A stretch of 39,669 bases of DNA, taken from a virus. A model generated the notes under the pieces. The model saw only the letters and a program-made list of their open reading frames with translations. It ran no database searches and was not told the DNA's origin. The translations under genes were made by a program, and so were the position numbers. Of the stretch, positions 1 to 8,352 are shown one piece after another; positions within the stretch are counted from its first letter, which is position 1; every line of letters begins with the position of its first letter. The stretch is taken from the IMG/VR virus record IMGVR_UViG_3300046048_000252, positions 1 through 39,669 of that record; one strand, 5' to 3'.

Positions 1-17
1 CAATCAGGGGCTCGGCG
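1..17. repeat. 17-bp terminal direct repeat, left copy (assembly circularisation overlap)
   Basis: The first 17 bases are identical to the last 17. Merging the two copies restores a continuous reading frame, so this is best read as the overlap left when a circular or circularly permuted molecule was assembled. It lies inside a coding sequence, so it is unlikely to be a cos or packaging end. Confidence 0.9.
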
Positions 18-985
18 CGATCCGCCAGCAGCAGCAGGTCAACCGCAAAAATGCGCTGCTGGAAGAACAGATGGCATTGCGCAAGCAGCAGATGGAGCGG
101 GCAGATGCGCGCGCTGGCCGTGCTGAGTCTCGGGCTTTGAAGGCGGATCAGCGCGCGCAAATCGAATGGTTTGGCAAGCAGGCGTCCGCCGTCGATCAGA
201 TGCAAGGCCCGGAGCGCACTGCGGCATGGGGGCGGATCGTGTCGCAACACGGCGCTGACGGTTTAACGCCAGAAGAGCTAGATCCTGTGACGGGGCCGAA
301 ACTGTTGATGGCGCAGGCTGGGCAATTCATCGATCCGACCGAACGCCGTTTCAAGCAGCTAGAGATGGCAAAGATGGAAGCCGAGATCGGCAAGCTGAAC
401 CGCGAGGGCGGGGCGGCGGGCCAGCTTGGCGGCTACAAGGATGCAAAGCAATTAGCGGATGTAGAAAGCGGCATTCGCAAGGAATTCTCCTCGTTGTCCA
501 AACCGTTCATCGAAGTGCGCGACAGCTATTCGCGCGTCAAGGCTGCATCAGAAAAGCCATCGGCTGCGGGCGATGTGGCTTTGATCTTCAATTATATGAA
601 AATGCTCGATCCTGGGTCGGTTGTGCGCGAAGGCGAATTCGCAACAGCTCAGAATGCAGGCGGTGTGCCTGTTCAAATCAGAAACGTATTCAATCGCCTG
701 ATCAATGGCGAGCGCCTTGCCCCTGAGCAGCGCGCCGACTTCCTCGGTCAAGCCAAAGGTCTTTATGCCTCGCAGGCGCGCAGTTATCAGGATTTGCGCC
801 GGCAGTATGAGGGCTTGTCAAAACGCAAGAATATCAATCCTGAAAATACTGTCATCGAGTTTCGTGGACAAAACGACATCGCGCAAGCGCTTAACGAGGC
901 GCGCGCGGCTATTCAGAAAGGTGCGTCGCGCGAAGCTGTGATGCAACGCCTCATCAAAAACGGCATAGATCCGGCAGGGCTATAA
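1..985 (+). CDS. Internal virion / DNA-ejection protein (P22 gp20-position), 3' part of a gene that begins at 39585
   Basis: This is the 3' part of a 350-residue protein. Its ATG and first 23 codons lie at the far end of the window, and the frame is unbroken across the join. The internal ATG at 71 is in the same frame and is not the real start. The protein is rich in Ala, Gln and Arg and is predicted helical, with a Gln-rich coiled-coil-like N-terminus and no catalytic motif I can recognise. It sits between a 203-residue and a 775-residue virion-like protein, the place occupied by the gp7/gp20/gp16 ejection genes in P22. The function is inferred from gene order and composition, not from sequence identity. 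It is followed after 1 nt by the next gene. Confidence 0.75.
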   Translation, partial: NQGLGAIRQQQQVNRKNALLEEQMALRKQQMERADARAGRAESRALKADQRAQIEWFGKQASAVDQMQGPERTAAWGRIVSQHGADGLTPEELDPVTGPKLLMAQAGQFIDPTERRFKQLEMAKMEAEIGKLNREGGAAGQLGGYKDAKQLADVESGIRKEFSSLSKPFIEVRDSYSRVKAASEKPSAAGDVALIFNYMKMLDPGSVVREGEFATAQNAGGVPVQIRNVFNRLINGERLAPEQRADFLGQAKGLYASQARSYQDLRRQYEGLSKRKNINPENTVIEFRGQNDIAQALNEARAAIQKGASREAVMQRLIKNGIDPAGL

Positions 986-986
986 C

Positions 987-3314
987 ATGGGCATGTTCGA
1001 CGATCTCATCCCGCAAGGGCCGCAGATCCCTGAGCCTCAAGGCCAGACAAAAGGCGGCGGCATGTTTGACGATCTCGTGCCGCAAGCTCCACAACCCGCA
1101 CCGCGCGCGCCGATGGCTGCGCAAGCCGGCGTTATGGACACCGCAAACACACCCCAGCAGACCGGCCAACAGGGAGCCGGTCTTTTTTCATCGCTGATGA
1201 CTGGCTACGAAAACGTCCTGTCTGGCGCTGGGCAAGGCACTAACCCGAACGTTTATCACGGTGACGCAACCGATCTCAGGCAGCGCATCGGACCCGTGGT
1301 CGAGGGCGATGATGGCAACCCCTATGCGCTCGTCGATAACCAGCCGATGCAGCTAAATCCTTCAAAGCATGTCGTTTTGCGCGATCCGGCCAGCGGTGAA
1401 CTGACGGCGTTCCATCGTGATCCAAATTGGGATGAAGGCAGGCTTGCCGGGTTTTCGCGCATCATGTCTCAGGGATTGTTGACGGGTCCGGTGACGGGTC
1501 CGCAGCGCGCCGTCGGTGCAGCGCCAATGGCGGCACAAGCCGCGCAACGCGCCAATCAGATCGGGCAGGAAGCGCAAGCCTTCGAACGCCTCGGCGTGCG
1601 CCCCTTCGGTCCTGCCTTCAATGAAGGCCCGGTTGCCAGCGTTGCCAAGCAGCTATCAGAGACGCCTTATATCGGCGCACCCCTGCGCCAGAATTTGCAG
1701 CAGTCGATAGAGGGAGCCGGAGAAGCTGCCGGCCGTGTCGCTGACAGAATAGCACCGGCTGCAACATTTGAGACGACAGGCGGCCGATTGCAGCAGGGAT
1801 TAAACCGCTACCGCAACGCAGGCGTGGCAGATGTCGAGCCTGGGCAATTGACGCAGCTTGGCATAAATCCCAACCGGCAGATCCCGCCGCAGGACATCAT
1901 GTCTGGCGGTGCCGCAGAACGGGCAGCGCAAGCCGCTCCCGTGCGCCAGCAGATCGGTGCGACCGAAACGCAGACAACGCGCGGCGTTTCCGTTCCAAGC
2001 GCTCAGACACGCACGCAAACGCTGACAGCGCGCACCACGGCTGAAGAGCTCCCCGATGCTGCCTTGACGGCGATCATCCGCGCCCCATCGCAGGCGACAT
2101 CGTTCGGGGCCAAGTCGGAAGCGCTCTATGAGCGCGCGTGGCGCATGGTCCCGGCAATGATGCGCGAGGATGCATCAGCCAACCCGAACCTGATTTCGGC
2201 GCGCAATACGCGCGAAGCGCTCGGGCAGATCGACACGCAAGTTGCCAGCCAGATCTCAGGGCAGGGGACGATCGGCGGCATGTTGGCCGAACGCATCCGC
2301 AACCCGAGGGCTGCCAATTTCACCCTTTCAGATCTGCGCGCCATCCGTTCCGAGGTCGGGCGGGCGCTCGGCAACACAAACCCATTGCAACAGACGTTGA
2401 GCCGATCGCAGCTTAAAAGCCTATATGCCGGCATCTCGCGCGACATCGAGATAGGGCTTGAAGATCTTGCCAATCGGGCGGCACTCGGCACGCAACGATC
2501 CAACAACGCGCCCAACTACGTCAGACCGGAAGTCGCACGCGAGGCAGCTGGAGCCTTGCGCGCCTTCCGCACGGCTGATCGGTATTTCCGGCAAGGGATG
2601 CGCGGCGTTGAACGCTTCAACAAGATCGTCGGCACGGACAACCCGACGGCGGCTGTTAAAAAGCTGCTCGATACCGCCAAGAACAAGGGGCGCGGCAATC
2701 TGACGACGCTTCGCACCGCCCGCAATGCCCTGCGCAATGAGGAATGGGCGGATATTCAGGCGCTCATGGTGCGCAACATGGGCGAACCTGTCGGATCGGC
2801 GCGAGGCATGACGCAAGATGCAGGGTTCTCGGTGCAGTCGTTTGTCACCAATTGGCAGAACATGGAACCGCAGGCGCGGCAACTGCTCTTCGGCGGCGAG
2901 AATGCGCAAGCGATCAATGATCTCGTCACAGTGGCAAACCGGCTCGCCAACGTCGAGGCTCTGGCCAACACATCGCGATCAGGCACCAACACGCTGAACG
3001 TCATGGGCACCGTCGGCGCGCTTGGATCGGCTGCCGTCGGCGATCTCGTGACGCCTGTCGCGATCGGCGGATCTGGCTGGGCGGCATCGCTTGCTATGTC
3101 ACGTCCTCAATACACCCGCTGGCTGACGGGTTATCTGCAACTGCGGGCGCGGGTACGCACGGCGGCTGCGGGTGCAAGTGAGGGGCAGCTCGTCGCGCAC
3201 ATCAACCGTCTCGCCGAGATGACGCGAAAAAACCCTGATCTGATCCCGCTATTACGCGCCGTCGCCGAGGAAAACGGGATCGCCCCACCCCGCGAGGATA
3301 ACCAAGGCCAGTAG
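987..3314 (+). CDS. Large internal virion / DNA-ejection protein (P22 gp16-position), 775 aa
   Basis: This long Ala/Arg/Gln-rich protein is probably carried in the virion and ejected with the DNA, judged by its place in a P22-like order. The N-terminus carries two copies of a short motif, MFDDLIPQ at residues 3-10 and MFDDLVPQ at 26-33, separated by Pro/Gly-rich linker; I have seen similar motifs at the start of phage injected proteins. The middle is mostly helical. A weakly hydrophobic Gly/Ala-rich stretch near residues 670-710 could insert into a membrane. No lytic transglycosylase or nuclease motif is evident. It starts 1 nt after the previous stop, so translation is probably coupled. Confidence 0.7.
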   Translation: MGMFDDLIPQGPQIPEPQGQTKGGGMFDDLVPQAPQPAPRAPMAAQAGVMDTANTPQQTGQQGAGLFSSLMTGYENVLSGAGQGTNPNVYHGDATDLRQRIGPVVEGDDGNPYALVDNQPMQLNPSKHVVLRDPASGELTAFHRDPNWDEGRLAGFSRIMSQGLLTGPVTGPQRAVGAAPMAAQAAQRANQIGQEAQAFERLGVRPFGPAFNEGPVASVAKQLSETPYIGAPLRQNLQQSIEGAGEAAGRVADRIAPAATFETTGGRLQQGLNRYRNAGVADVEPGQLTQLGINPNRQIPPQDIMSGGAAERAAQAAPVRQQIGATETQTTRGVSVPSAQTRTQTLTARTTAEELPDAALTAIIRAPSQATSFGAKSEALYERAWRMVPAMMREDASANPNLISARNTREALGQIDTQVASQISGQGTIGGMLAERIRNPRAANFTLSDLRAIRSEVGRALGNTNPLQQTLSRSQLKSLYAGISRDIEIGLEDLANRAALGTQRSNNAPNYVRPEVAREAAGALRAFRTADRYFRQGMRGVERFNKIVGTDNPTAAVKKLLDTAKNKGRGNLTTLRTARNALRNEEWADIQALMVRNMGEPVGSARGMTQDAGFSVQSFVTNWQNMEPQARQLLFGGENAQAINDLVTVANRLANVEALANTSRSGTNTLNVMGTVGALGSAAVGDLVTPVAIGGSGWAASLAMSRPQYTRWLTGYLQLRARVRTAAAGASEGQLVAHINRLAEMTRKNPDLIPLLRAVAEENGIAPPREDNQGQ

Positions 3315-3366
3315 GCTTGTTTCGATCGGTAGCGTCATCGCAATATAGAAGGTGAAGGCTCTCAAG

Positions 3367-4185
3367 ATGGCTGACAATCGCGACCCCGGTTTTGTGCAGC
3401 GCGTGCTGCAAATGTTTTCCCCTGTACGCGCCGCACAAAGCATCGGCGAGAGTTTTCAGACGTTCGGCGATATTGTCAACAATCGCGGTGTGACCGATGA
3501 ACAGGTTCAGCAGGCGGGCCAAGTGCTCGGCACGATCGCCACGCCGACGACGCTCGGGCGGTTTCCTGTCGGGCGTCCAAACGTGCCGATGCGAGCCGCG
3601 TTAAGGCCCGAAACCATGTCGCCGGAACTGCGCGCGTATGGTCGCGGAATGCAGGACGCGCGCGGTCGTCCCGCCGTCGAGGCTGTGGATACGACAAGCA
3701 ATCCTTACCTATCGCAGAACTATGTCGAAGGTTGGCAAGCTGGGCGGCCTAGTCCTCAGCGTTCAGTTCAGACAACCGCGCCAGCATCGCAGCCAGATGT
3801 TGCACCTGTTCAGCCTCGGGAAATGTCGCCAACTCCTGCGCAAAATCCTCAAGCATCTCCAAAAATGTCTCAAGGTGGCGCTCAGGCCCCCAAAGCGCAA
3901 CGCTCATCTCGATTCTCCAACGATCAAAAAGACGCCGTCCTGAAAGACATGGACAAGGGGAAAAACCCTAAAGAGTTTGCAGATCCCCGCGAGCGCAAAT
4001 ATGCGCGGTATCTCGAGACACTGGCAAGTGAACTTGGTGTGCCTGTTAGTAAGTTGTGGGAAATGCGTGTCTCAAATGTGCGCAAGACGCCATGGGCGGT
4101 CGGCCTGATCGCCGGCACCGCAGCAACCAACGCCATGCTGAACGATAACGGGCGCGAAAACGCCATGATGAAAAGAGGTCGATAA
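3367..4185 (+). CDS. Hypothetical virion-associated protein, 272 aa
   Basis: I do not recognise this family. The frame is open from a GTG at 3352, but the ATG at 3367 has an AAGG ribosome site about 8 nt upstream and is the better start. The N-terminal third is helical, the middle (about residues 125-185) is a low-complexity Pro/Gln/Ser/Ala linker, and the C-terminal 90 residues are basic and helical, ending in a small hydrophobic segment. Its place between ejection proteins and the tail fibre suggests a virion component. Its stop overlaps the fibre start by one base. Confidence 0.65.
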   Translation: MADNRDPGFVQRVLQMFSPVRAAQSIGESFQTFGDIVNNRGVTDEQVQQAGQVLGTIATPTTLGRFPVGRPNVPMRAALRPETMSPELRAYGRGMQDARGRPAVEAVDTTSNPYLSQNYVEGWQAGRPSPQRSVQTTAPASQPDVAPVQPREMSPTPAQNPQASPKMSQGGAQAPKAQRSSRFSNDQKDAVLKDMDKGKNPKEFADPRERKYARYLETLASELGVPVSKLWEMRVSNVRKTPWAVGLIAGTAATNAMLNDNGRENAMMKRGR

Positions 4186-5519
4186 TGGCTGACGCCGTTA
4201 CAGTCTTCCCGCCCGGTTTCCGGCTGACCGATAGCACAACCGGGGCCGCCATGTCCGGCGCTGTGATTCGATTCTACGATGCGGGCACGACGACGCCTAA
4301 AACCGTCTATGCGGATGCAGCGTTGTCCACATCTGTAGGCACGTATGTCACAACCGATAGCCTCGGTTATCCGACATCCGATGGCGGCGGCACGAAAAGC
4401 CTGATCTATCTCGGCACGGCGTCCTATAAAATCACAATGGAGGATAGCGGCGGGTCTGTCTTCGCAACGCACGATAATGTCAAGGGTGCGATCGATGTCG
4501 TCTCGCCGGATGATCTGACGATCGTGGCCACGCGGCCCGTGCTGATCAAGTCAACCGGCTACACGATCTTGGCTGCCGATCAATCGAGCGTGTTCTCGGT
4601 CAACTGCTCGGCCGGCGATGTGCTCTTGACGCTGCCAAGCGCCGTCACGGTCGGAGACGGCTGGTTTATCACCGTGCAACATTCAGGCTCCGCCAATCAG
4701 GTGCGGGTCACAACAGTCTCGAGCCAGACGATCGCATCAGGGGCAGCGTCTTATGCGCAAAACATCGTGCTCTCCTATTCCGGCGAAGAGATTTCGATCG
4801 TCTCGGATGGCGGCAACTGGCGCTGCTATGGCCATACGCCGCCGCATTTCAAGTCCGCGCAGGGCATCATTACCGTCGTTGACCGCCTGTCTGCCCCTCC
4901 GGGTGGCGAAGTCGAGGGCTCGGTTTATCTGCTGACATCGTCACCAAGTGGCGATTGGTCGTCATTCTCAGAGCACGATCTGGTGCAGTACACGTCAAGC
5001 GCATGGGTGCGGTTTGCGCCGCGCGAGGGCTGGCAAGTGTGGGTTGCAGACGAGGATGCAACCTATCGCTTCGATGGCTCGTCGTGGCTGTCAAATGTCG
5101 CCTCGGATACGCAGGCCGGCATTGTCGAATATGCGGTGCAATCTGAAATGGAGGCGGCGAGCTCGACAACGCTCGCGGTGACGCCGGGACGGCAAAAATA
5201 TCATCCTCTTAATCCGAAGGCGTGGGTTCTATATAATCATTCTAGCGCTACGATAACAAGCGATGTCGGCGTGTCGTCTGTATCCGACAACGGCCTGGGA
5301 AATTTCACGGTCACAATGGACACGGCATTCTCTGATGCGACATATGCCCATGTCGCCGCTCCGTCGCACTCTCAGACAAGCGGCGCGACATGTCTCAAAC
5401 AATTGCAAAACGGCACCATATCGACGACGCAAAATCAGTGGATTTGCGGGCGTGGCGATGACGAAAGCAATTTTGACGGCCAGCGCCAATCGATCCTCTA
5501 TATGGGCGACTGGCTGTGA
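4185..5519 (+). CDS. Tail fibre / receptor-binding protein with DUF2793-like domain, 444 aa
   Basis: Residues 8-105 look like the N-terminal attachment domain common to many phage fibres: the pattern is a Pro-rich opening, an AGTTTPKTVY-type segment, then YKITMEDSGG. A beta-rich middle follows. Residues about 229-304 match the DUF2793 pattern, with an APREGWQVWVADEDATY core and a following FDGSSW. Residues 306-345 resemble the short linker with AVTPG found near fibre tips, and a roughly 100-residue C-terminal domain would be the candidate host-binding tip. There is no obvious hydrolase triad. It follows the ejection genes, as the tailspike does in P22. The stop overlaps a GTG start of the next gene. 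Confidence 0.8.
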   Translation: MADAVTVFPPGFRLTDSTTGAAMSGAVIRFYDAGTTTPKTVYADAALSTSVGTYVTTDSLGYPTSDGGGTKSLIYLGTASYKITMEDSGGSVFATHDNVKGAIDVVSPDDLTIVATRPVLIKSTGYTILAADQSSVFSVNCSAGDVLLTLPSAVTVGDGWFITVQHSGSANQVRVTTVSSQTIASGAASYAQNIVLSYSGEEISIVSDGGNWRCYGHTPPHFKSAQGIITVVDRLSAPPGGEVEGSVYLLTSSPSGDWSSFSEHDLVQYTSSAWVRFAPREGWQVWVADEDATYRFDGSSWLSNVASDTQAGIVEYAVQSEMEAASSTTLAVTPGRQKYHPLNPKAWVLYNHSSATITSDVGVSSVSDNGLGNFTVTMDTAFSDATYAHVAAPSHSQTSGATCLKQLQNGTISTTQNQWICGRGDDESNFDGQRQSILYMGDWL

Positions 5520-5947
5520 GGCATCGGTTTTTGACGACGCGCGATGATGGCGGCGTTTGCATTATATGCCCGTCTGCGCGTTGTCTTACCTATCTTCAGC
5601 GCGGGGGGAGATGGCCTGAGTTCGGGCGTCGTTGGCTCGATGAACAGATCGAGCGCCAGATTGCTGCGGGTCATGCCGCAGACGCAGCAGAGCGATGGGT
5701 GCGCGCCATGCAATGGGGCGGGCTATCAGAGCATGCGGCTCTTTGGCTGATCGCAGAACGCGATTGCGCGACGTTTGGCGTGTCAACGGAATTGGTCGAT
5801 ATTGATGAGATACCGTCGGACCGCACGCATCGCGACGCATGGCGGCGCTCACACAATGGTGGTCCGATCTGGATCGATGAAAAGATCGCCCAGCAAATTG
5901 ACGAAAAACGACTATGGAGGGCCTACGATGCCTCGCGAAAAATTTGA
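5516..5947 (+). CDS. Conserved hypothetical phage protein, 143 aa
   Basis: The GTG start overlaps the fibre stop (GTGA), an arrangement seen at many junctions here. The N-terminus (HRFLTTRDDGGVCIICPS) and the segment GGRWPEFGRRWLDEQIE belong to a type of protein I have seen after tail fibre genes in alphaproteobacterial phages, but I know no function. It is Trp/Arg-rich and soluble, with three cysteines near the N-terminus that are not a clear zinc site. It could be a fibre chaperone by position alone. Confidence 0.65.
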   Translation: MRHRFLTTRDDGGVCIICPSARCLTYLQRGGRWPEFGRRWLDEQIERQIAAGHAADAAERWVRAMQWGGLSEHAALWLIAERDCATFGVSTELVDIDEIPSDRTHRDAWRRSHNGGPIWIDEKIAQQIDEKRLWRAYDASRKI

Positions 5948-6221
5948 CAGATTGCACACTGAAGCAGATGGCGTGATCACGCATTCAAAAGCTCCACAGA
6001 AGGGGCGCAGCATCAGTCAAGCCGAGATTGACGCGATTAAGGCGGCTCGCCCTGTTCCTAAAAGCCGGCGTGGCCAAGCGCCTGACGGTGGTCGCGATGA
6101 TCGGATGCGGATGGTAGCGGCAAAGATCAAAGAGCTCGAAACAAGGATTGACGGCCTATCGCAACGCCTCGAGCAGGTGATCGATGCGGCCTATGTTACA
6201 GAGATCGAAGGGGTCGAATGA
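5928..6221 (+). CDS. Small coiled-coil hypothetical protein, 97 aa
   Basis: The ATG is placed 7 nt after a perfect GGAGG, and the gene overlaps the previous one by 20 nt. The N-terminal half is basic and polar. The C-terminal 40 residues form a predicted coiled coil ([20 protein letters not shown]). No family is recognised. It lies just ahead of the lysis genes. Confidence 0.65.
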   Translation: MPREKFDRLHTEADGVITHSKAPQKGRSISQAEIDAIKAARPVPKSRRGQAPDGGRDDRMRMVAAKIKELETRIDGLSQRLEQVIDAAYVTEIEGVE

Positions 6222-6358
6222 TGCCGCTCAAAAAGGGTAAATCGCAAAAGGTCATATCCTCAAACATCAGAACCGAGATGGCGGCCGGCAAGCCTCAGAA
6301 ACAGGCGGTCGCGATTGCCATGTCGAAGGCGGGCAAATCGAAGGGCTCTAAAAAATGA
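6218..6358 (+). CDS. Small basic protein of DUF6496-like type, 46 aa
   Basis: This very short gene has overlapping starts and stops on both sides: ATGA with the preceding gene and ATGA with the endolysin. The protein is Lys/Ser-rich at both ends, with the motif [20 protein letters not shown] followed by [20 protein letters not shown] recognise this pattern from small conserved phage proteins, which I believe are in the DUF6496 group; the group name is from memory. Function is unknown. A second ATG one codon in (6221) is an equally good start. Confidence 0.75.
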   Translation: MMPLKKGKSQKVISSNIRTEMAAGKPQKQAVAIAMSKAGKSKGSKK

Positions 6359-7131
6359 ACGTCTCAAAGGCGGGCCTCGATCTCATTAAAGACTTCGAGG
6401 GGTATCACAAGCGGCTCGCCGATGGACGTTGCACAACCTATTACTGCCCAGCCGGCGTTTTAACGCTGGGATACGGCTGCACCGAAGGTATCCGCGAAGG
6501 GCAGATCTGGACGCACGACGAGGCGATCGAAGCTCTCAAGCGAGAGATCTCAAAATTTGAGCGCGTCGTTAATCAGGCGGTGACGGTCGATATGACACAG
6601 CCGCAATACGACGCCTGCGTGAGCCTAGCGTATAACATCGGCGCTGCCGGCTTCCGGCGCTCGAGCGTTTTGCGCTATCTCAACCGGGGCGACATCAACC
6701 GCGCTGCGAAAAGTTTTGAGCTGTGGGTTAACGGCGGCGGCCGCTTCCTGCCGGGGCTCCTTATCAGGCGCAAGCGCGAGGCGGCGCTGTTTCTCACGCC
6801 AGACATTCCGCTGCCAGAGCGCAAGCCCGACATGCCACAGAAAGTGGACGATACGCCCAACAATGCGCCTGTGGCCGAAGCCGTGCAATCCTCGAGGACG
6901 ATTACCGGGGCGGTCGTCGCCGGCCTCGGCACGGTCGTCAGCTATGCCGATGATGCGGCACAAACGCTCGTCGATGCGGCGGCTCAGACGGCCGCTTGGT
7001 CGCCCATCCAAACCTTCTTGCATCAGGCTGGCGTCAATGTCAAAGGCGTCGGCGTTGCGCTCGCGGCCGGTGGTCTGGCGATGGTCGTCGGTCGGCGTGT
7101 CTCGGCTGCAAAAGATGGAAAGATAGGTTGA
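6355..7131 (+). CDS. Endolysin, GH24 lysozyme-like muramidase with C-terminal membrane segments, 258 aa
   Basis: The first 150 residues match the T4/P22-type lysozyme fold (GH24). The catalytic Glu is E15 in KDFEG, and the [13 protein letters not shown] segment supplies Cys31 and Thr37 where T4 has Asp20 and Thr26. The Cys-for-Asp variant is known in the family. The conserved [12 protein letters not shown] and [11 protein letters not shown] motifs follow. After a Pro-rich linker there are two hydrophobic segments, about residues 182-200 and 226-246, so the enzyme is probably membrane-tethered or takes part in export. No N-terminal signal is present. It degrades peptidoglycan at lysis and lies directly upstream of spanin-like genes. 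Confidence 0.9.
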   Translation: MNVSKAGLDLIKDFEGYHKRLADGRCTTYYCPAGVLTLGYGCTEGIREGQIWTHDEAIEALKREISKFERVVNQAVTVDMTQPQYDACVSLAYNIGAAGFRRSSVLRYLNRGDINRAAKSFELWVNGGGRFLPGLLIRRKREAALFLTPDIPLPERKPDMPQKVDDTPNNAPVAEAVQSSRTITGAVVAGLGTVVSYADDAAQTLVDAAAQTAAWSPIQTFLHQAGVNVKGVGVALAAGGLAMVVGRRVSAAKDGKIG

Positions 7132-7132
7132 G

Positions 7133-7390
7133 ATGATCTGGCTGCGCACCCTTCTCGGCACGGGCAACGGTTGGCTGCTTGGCAGCCTTGTGAGTTTCGT
7201 TGCGTTTGTAACGTGGACATATACGCAACGGGCAATCGGTCGCGCGCAAGGTGCGGCGTCTGTTGTGAGTGACATACACAAACAGACGGAGCGCACAAAT
7301 GCCAAGGTTCGCAAGGCTCGCGTTGCTGCTCGGGCTCCCGGTGCTGGTGAGCGGGTGCGCGAAAAGTATTGCCGGGATTGCAACGACTAA
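7133..7390 (+). CDS. Inner-membrane spanin-like protein (Rz-type), 85 aa
   Basis: It has an N-terminal transmembrane helix at about residues 14-32, followed by a polar, charged tail predicted helical, as in i-spanins. The C-terminus (VREKYCRDCND) resembles the charged ends common in phage Rz-like proteins. A lipoprotein gene is embedded in another frame of its 3' half, the classic Rz/Rz1 arrangement. It is shorter than lambda Rz. Together with its partner it would fuse inner and outer membranes during lysis of a Gram-negative host. Confidence 0.7.
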   Translation: MIWLRTLLGTGNGWLLGSLVSFVAFVTWTYTQRAIGRAQGAASVVSDIHKQTERTNAKVRKARVAARAPGAGERVREKYCRDCND

Positions 7391-7508
7391 CTGCAATGTC
7401 GGCAATCATGTATCCGTGTCCAAAAACGATAAACTGACCGAGGAAACCGCGCGGGAGATCGACGCGAACAATGCCAGCCGAGAGGCTGCGGGATGCGGGA
7501 CGGGATGA
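7299..7508 (+). CDS. Outer-membrane spanin-like lipoprotein (Rz1-type), 69 aa
   Basis: It starts inside the Rz-like gene in a different frame. The N-terminus is a lipoprotein signal: Arg at residues 3 and 6, a Leu-rich core, and the lipobox LVSGC with the modified Cys at residue 20. The mature part is polar and contains an ISVSK-like/TEETAREI pattern that I have seen in small phage lipoproteins next to Rz-like genes. Function is inferred from lipobox plus position. The frame is also open from 7269, but the start at 7299 gives the complete signal. Confidence 0.75.
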   Translation: MPRFARLALLLGLPVLVSGCAKSIAGIATTNCNVGNHVSVSKNDKLTEETAREIDANNASREAAGCGTG

Positions 7509-7877
7509 ATGAACCTACCGAGCACGACATCTCCGAGGCCGTCCGAGCGTACCGCGGTGCTCGAGCGCGATCTCTACCATCTCGAACAGCGCATGATGTC
7601 TACGATTGGCCAGATCGACCACCTTGGGGCACGGGTGCACGCGCTGTCGGATCGCATCCAGCGTGCGGAAACTGTATTGGATCAATCGATCAAAGATATT
7701 GCCGAATTGAGCACTGCCACATCGCATTTGACCGAACGGGTGCCGGACATCGAAGGCGTTCTGAAGCTTCTGCGGTGGGCATCGGAGGGCCTGAAATACC
7801 TGATTGGTATCGGTCTGGTGGCGGCAGCGATCTCCGGCAAGCTGTCGATGGACGTTCTAAGCGCGCTCTTCGGCTGA
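7509..7877 (+). CDS. Coiled-coil membrane protein, possible holin, 122 aa
   Basis: Residues 15-85 are a long predicted coiled coil (heptad-like VHALSDRIQRAETVLDQSI). One C-terminal hydrophobic segment follows at about residues 97-118. A single membrane span and a location directly after the spanins fit a class III-like holin or another lysis-accessory protein. The coiled coil is on the N-terminal side, unlike T4 holin. It starts 1 nt after the lipoprotein stop. Confidence 0.65.
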   Translation: MNLPSTTSPRPSERTAVLERDLYHLEQRMMSTIGQIDHLGARVHALSDRIQRAETVLDQSIKDIAELSTATSHLTERVPDIEGVLKLLRWASEGLKYLIGIGLVAAAISGKLSMDVLSALFG

Positions 7878-8005
7878 GAGGATCGACCTGGGTATTTCTC
7901 GCCGGCCTCGTCTTGACGGCTGCCGTCTTAGGCTATCAGGCGCACGTCAATCAAAAGCGTCTGATCGAGCGGCTGTCGTTCTCCGGGCAGTTTCAGAAGT
8001 TGTGA
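7874..8005 (+). CDS. Possible small membrane protein with non-standard start, 43 aa
   Basis: The frame after the holin-like gene encodes one strong transmembrane helix (WVFLAGLVLTAAVLGY) and a polar tail, and its stop falls at the foot of a hairpin. No ATG, GTG or TTG is available. The only candidate is a CTG overlapping the upstream stop (CTGA), without a good ribosome site. It could be a second lysis membrane protein or a C-terminal extension made by frameshifting. A leftward ORF overlaps it, so it remains tentative. Confidence 0.3.
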   Translation: MRGSTWVFLAGLVLTAAVLGYQAHVNQKRLIERLSFSGQFQKL

Positions 8006-8134
8006 CCGGCACCACGGGGGTGATGCCGGTCTGTCCAACGATTTCAACCGTATTGCTCTCGACGGCCCCTTTGTTGTTTCGCCTAATGGTTCACGCATAC
8101 TAAACTCCAGCGCTCGCGCAGCAATGTCAGTCAT
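7928..8134 (-). CDS. Hypothetical protein at the end of the leftward operon, 68 aa
   Basis: The start is chosen because its context (GGGGGACA then ATGACTGACAT) matches the start of the upstream gene almost base for base; both proteins begin MTDI. The rest has no recognisable domain. Its 3' half crosses the hairpin and overlaps a tentative rightward ORF, so the C-terminus may not be under strong selection. Confidence 0.4.
   Translation of the reverse strand: MTDIAARALEFSMREPLGETTKGPSRAIRLKSLDRPASPPWCRSQLLKLPGERQPLDQTLLIDVRLIA
8004..8031. terminator. Hairpin between converging operons
   Basis: Arms GACCGGCA and TGCCGGTC form an 8-bp stem around a 12-nt loop, immediately at the end of the rightward lysis block and near the end of the leftward operon. 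There is no clear U-run on the rightward side, so it is a candidate bidirectional or factor-assisted terminator. Confidence 0.5.
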
Positions 8135-8352
8135 CATGTCCCCCACCTAATCGCACTCCAGCACATATCTATGATGTAGCTGCTCTTGGAAGCCGATGCG
8201 ATCTTCTCCAGCGCCATCCGCAGCCGTTCGATTTCCTGAATCGCATCAGCTGGCGTCATTGGGTCATACAGGACTGCAACATCCTTTACGTCTGTCCCCA
8301 ACGTCATTGGGAAAACAGCGCCGTCTTTCAGACGCTCCACGATGTCAGTCAT
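8134..8352 (-). CDS. Small helical hypothetical protein, 72 aa
   Basis: It begins MTDIVERLKDGAVF and contains DAIQEIERLRMALEKIA, a short coiled coil of the kind found in small early phage proteins such as Ea22-type products. A GAGGG site precedes the ATG by about 5 nt, and it overlaps the upstream gene by 8 nt. Function is unknown. Confidence 0.6.
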   Translation of the reverse strand: MTDIVERLKDGAVFPMTLGTDVKDVAVLYDPMTPADAIQEIERLRMALEKIASASKSSYIIDMCWSAIRWGT

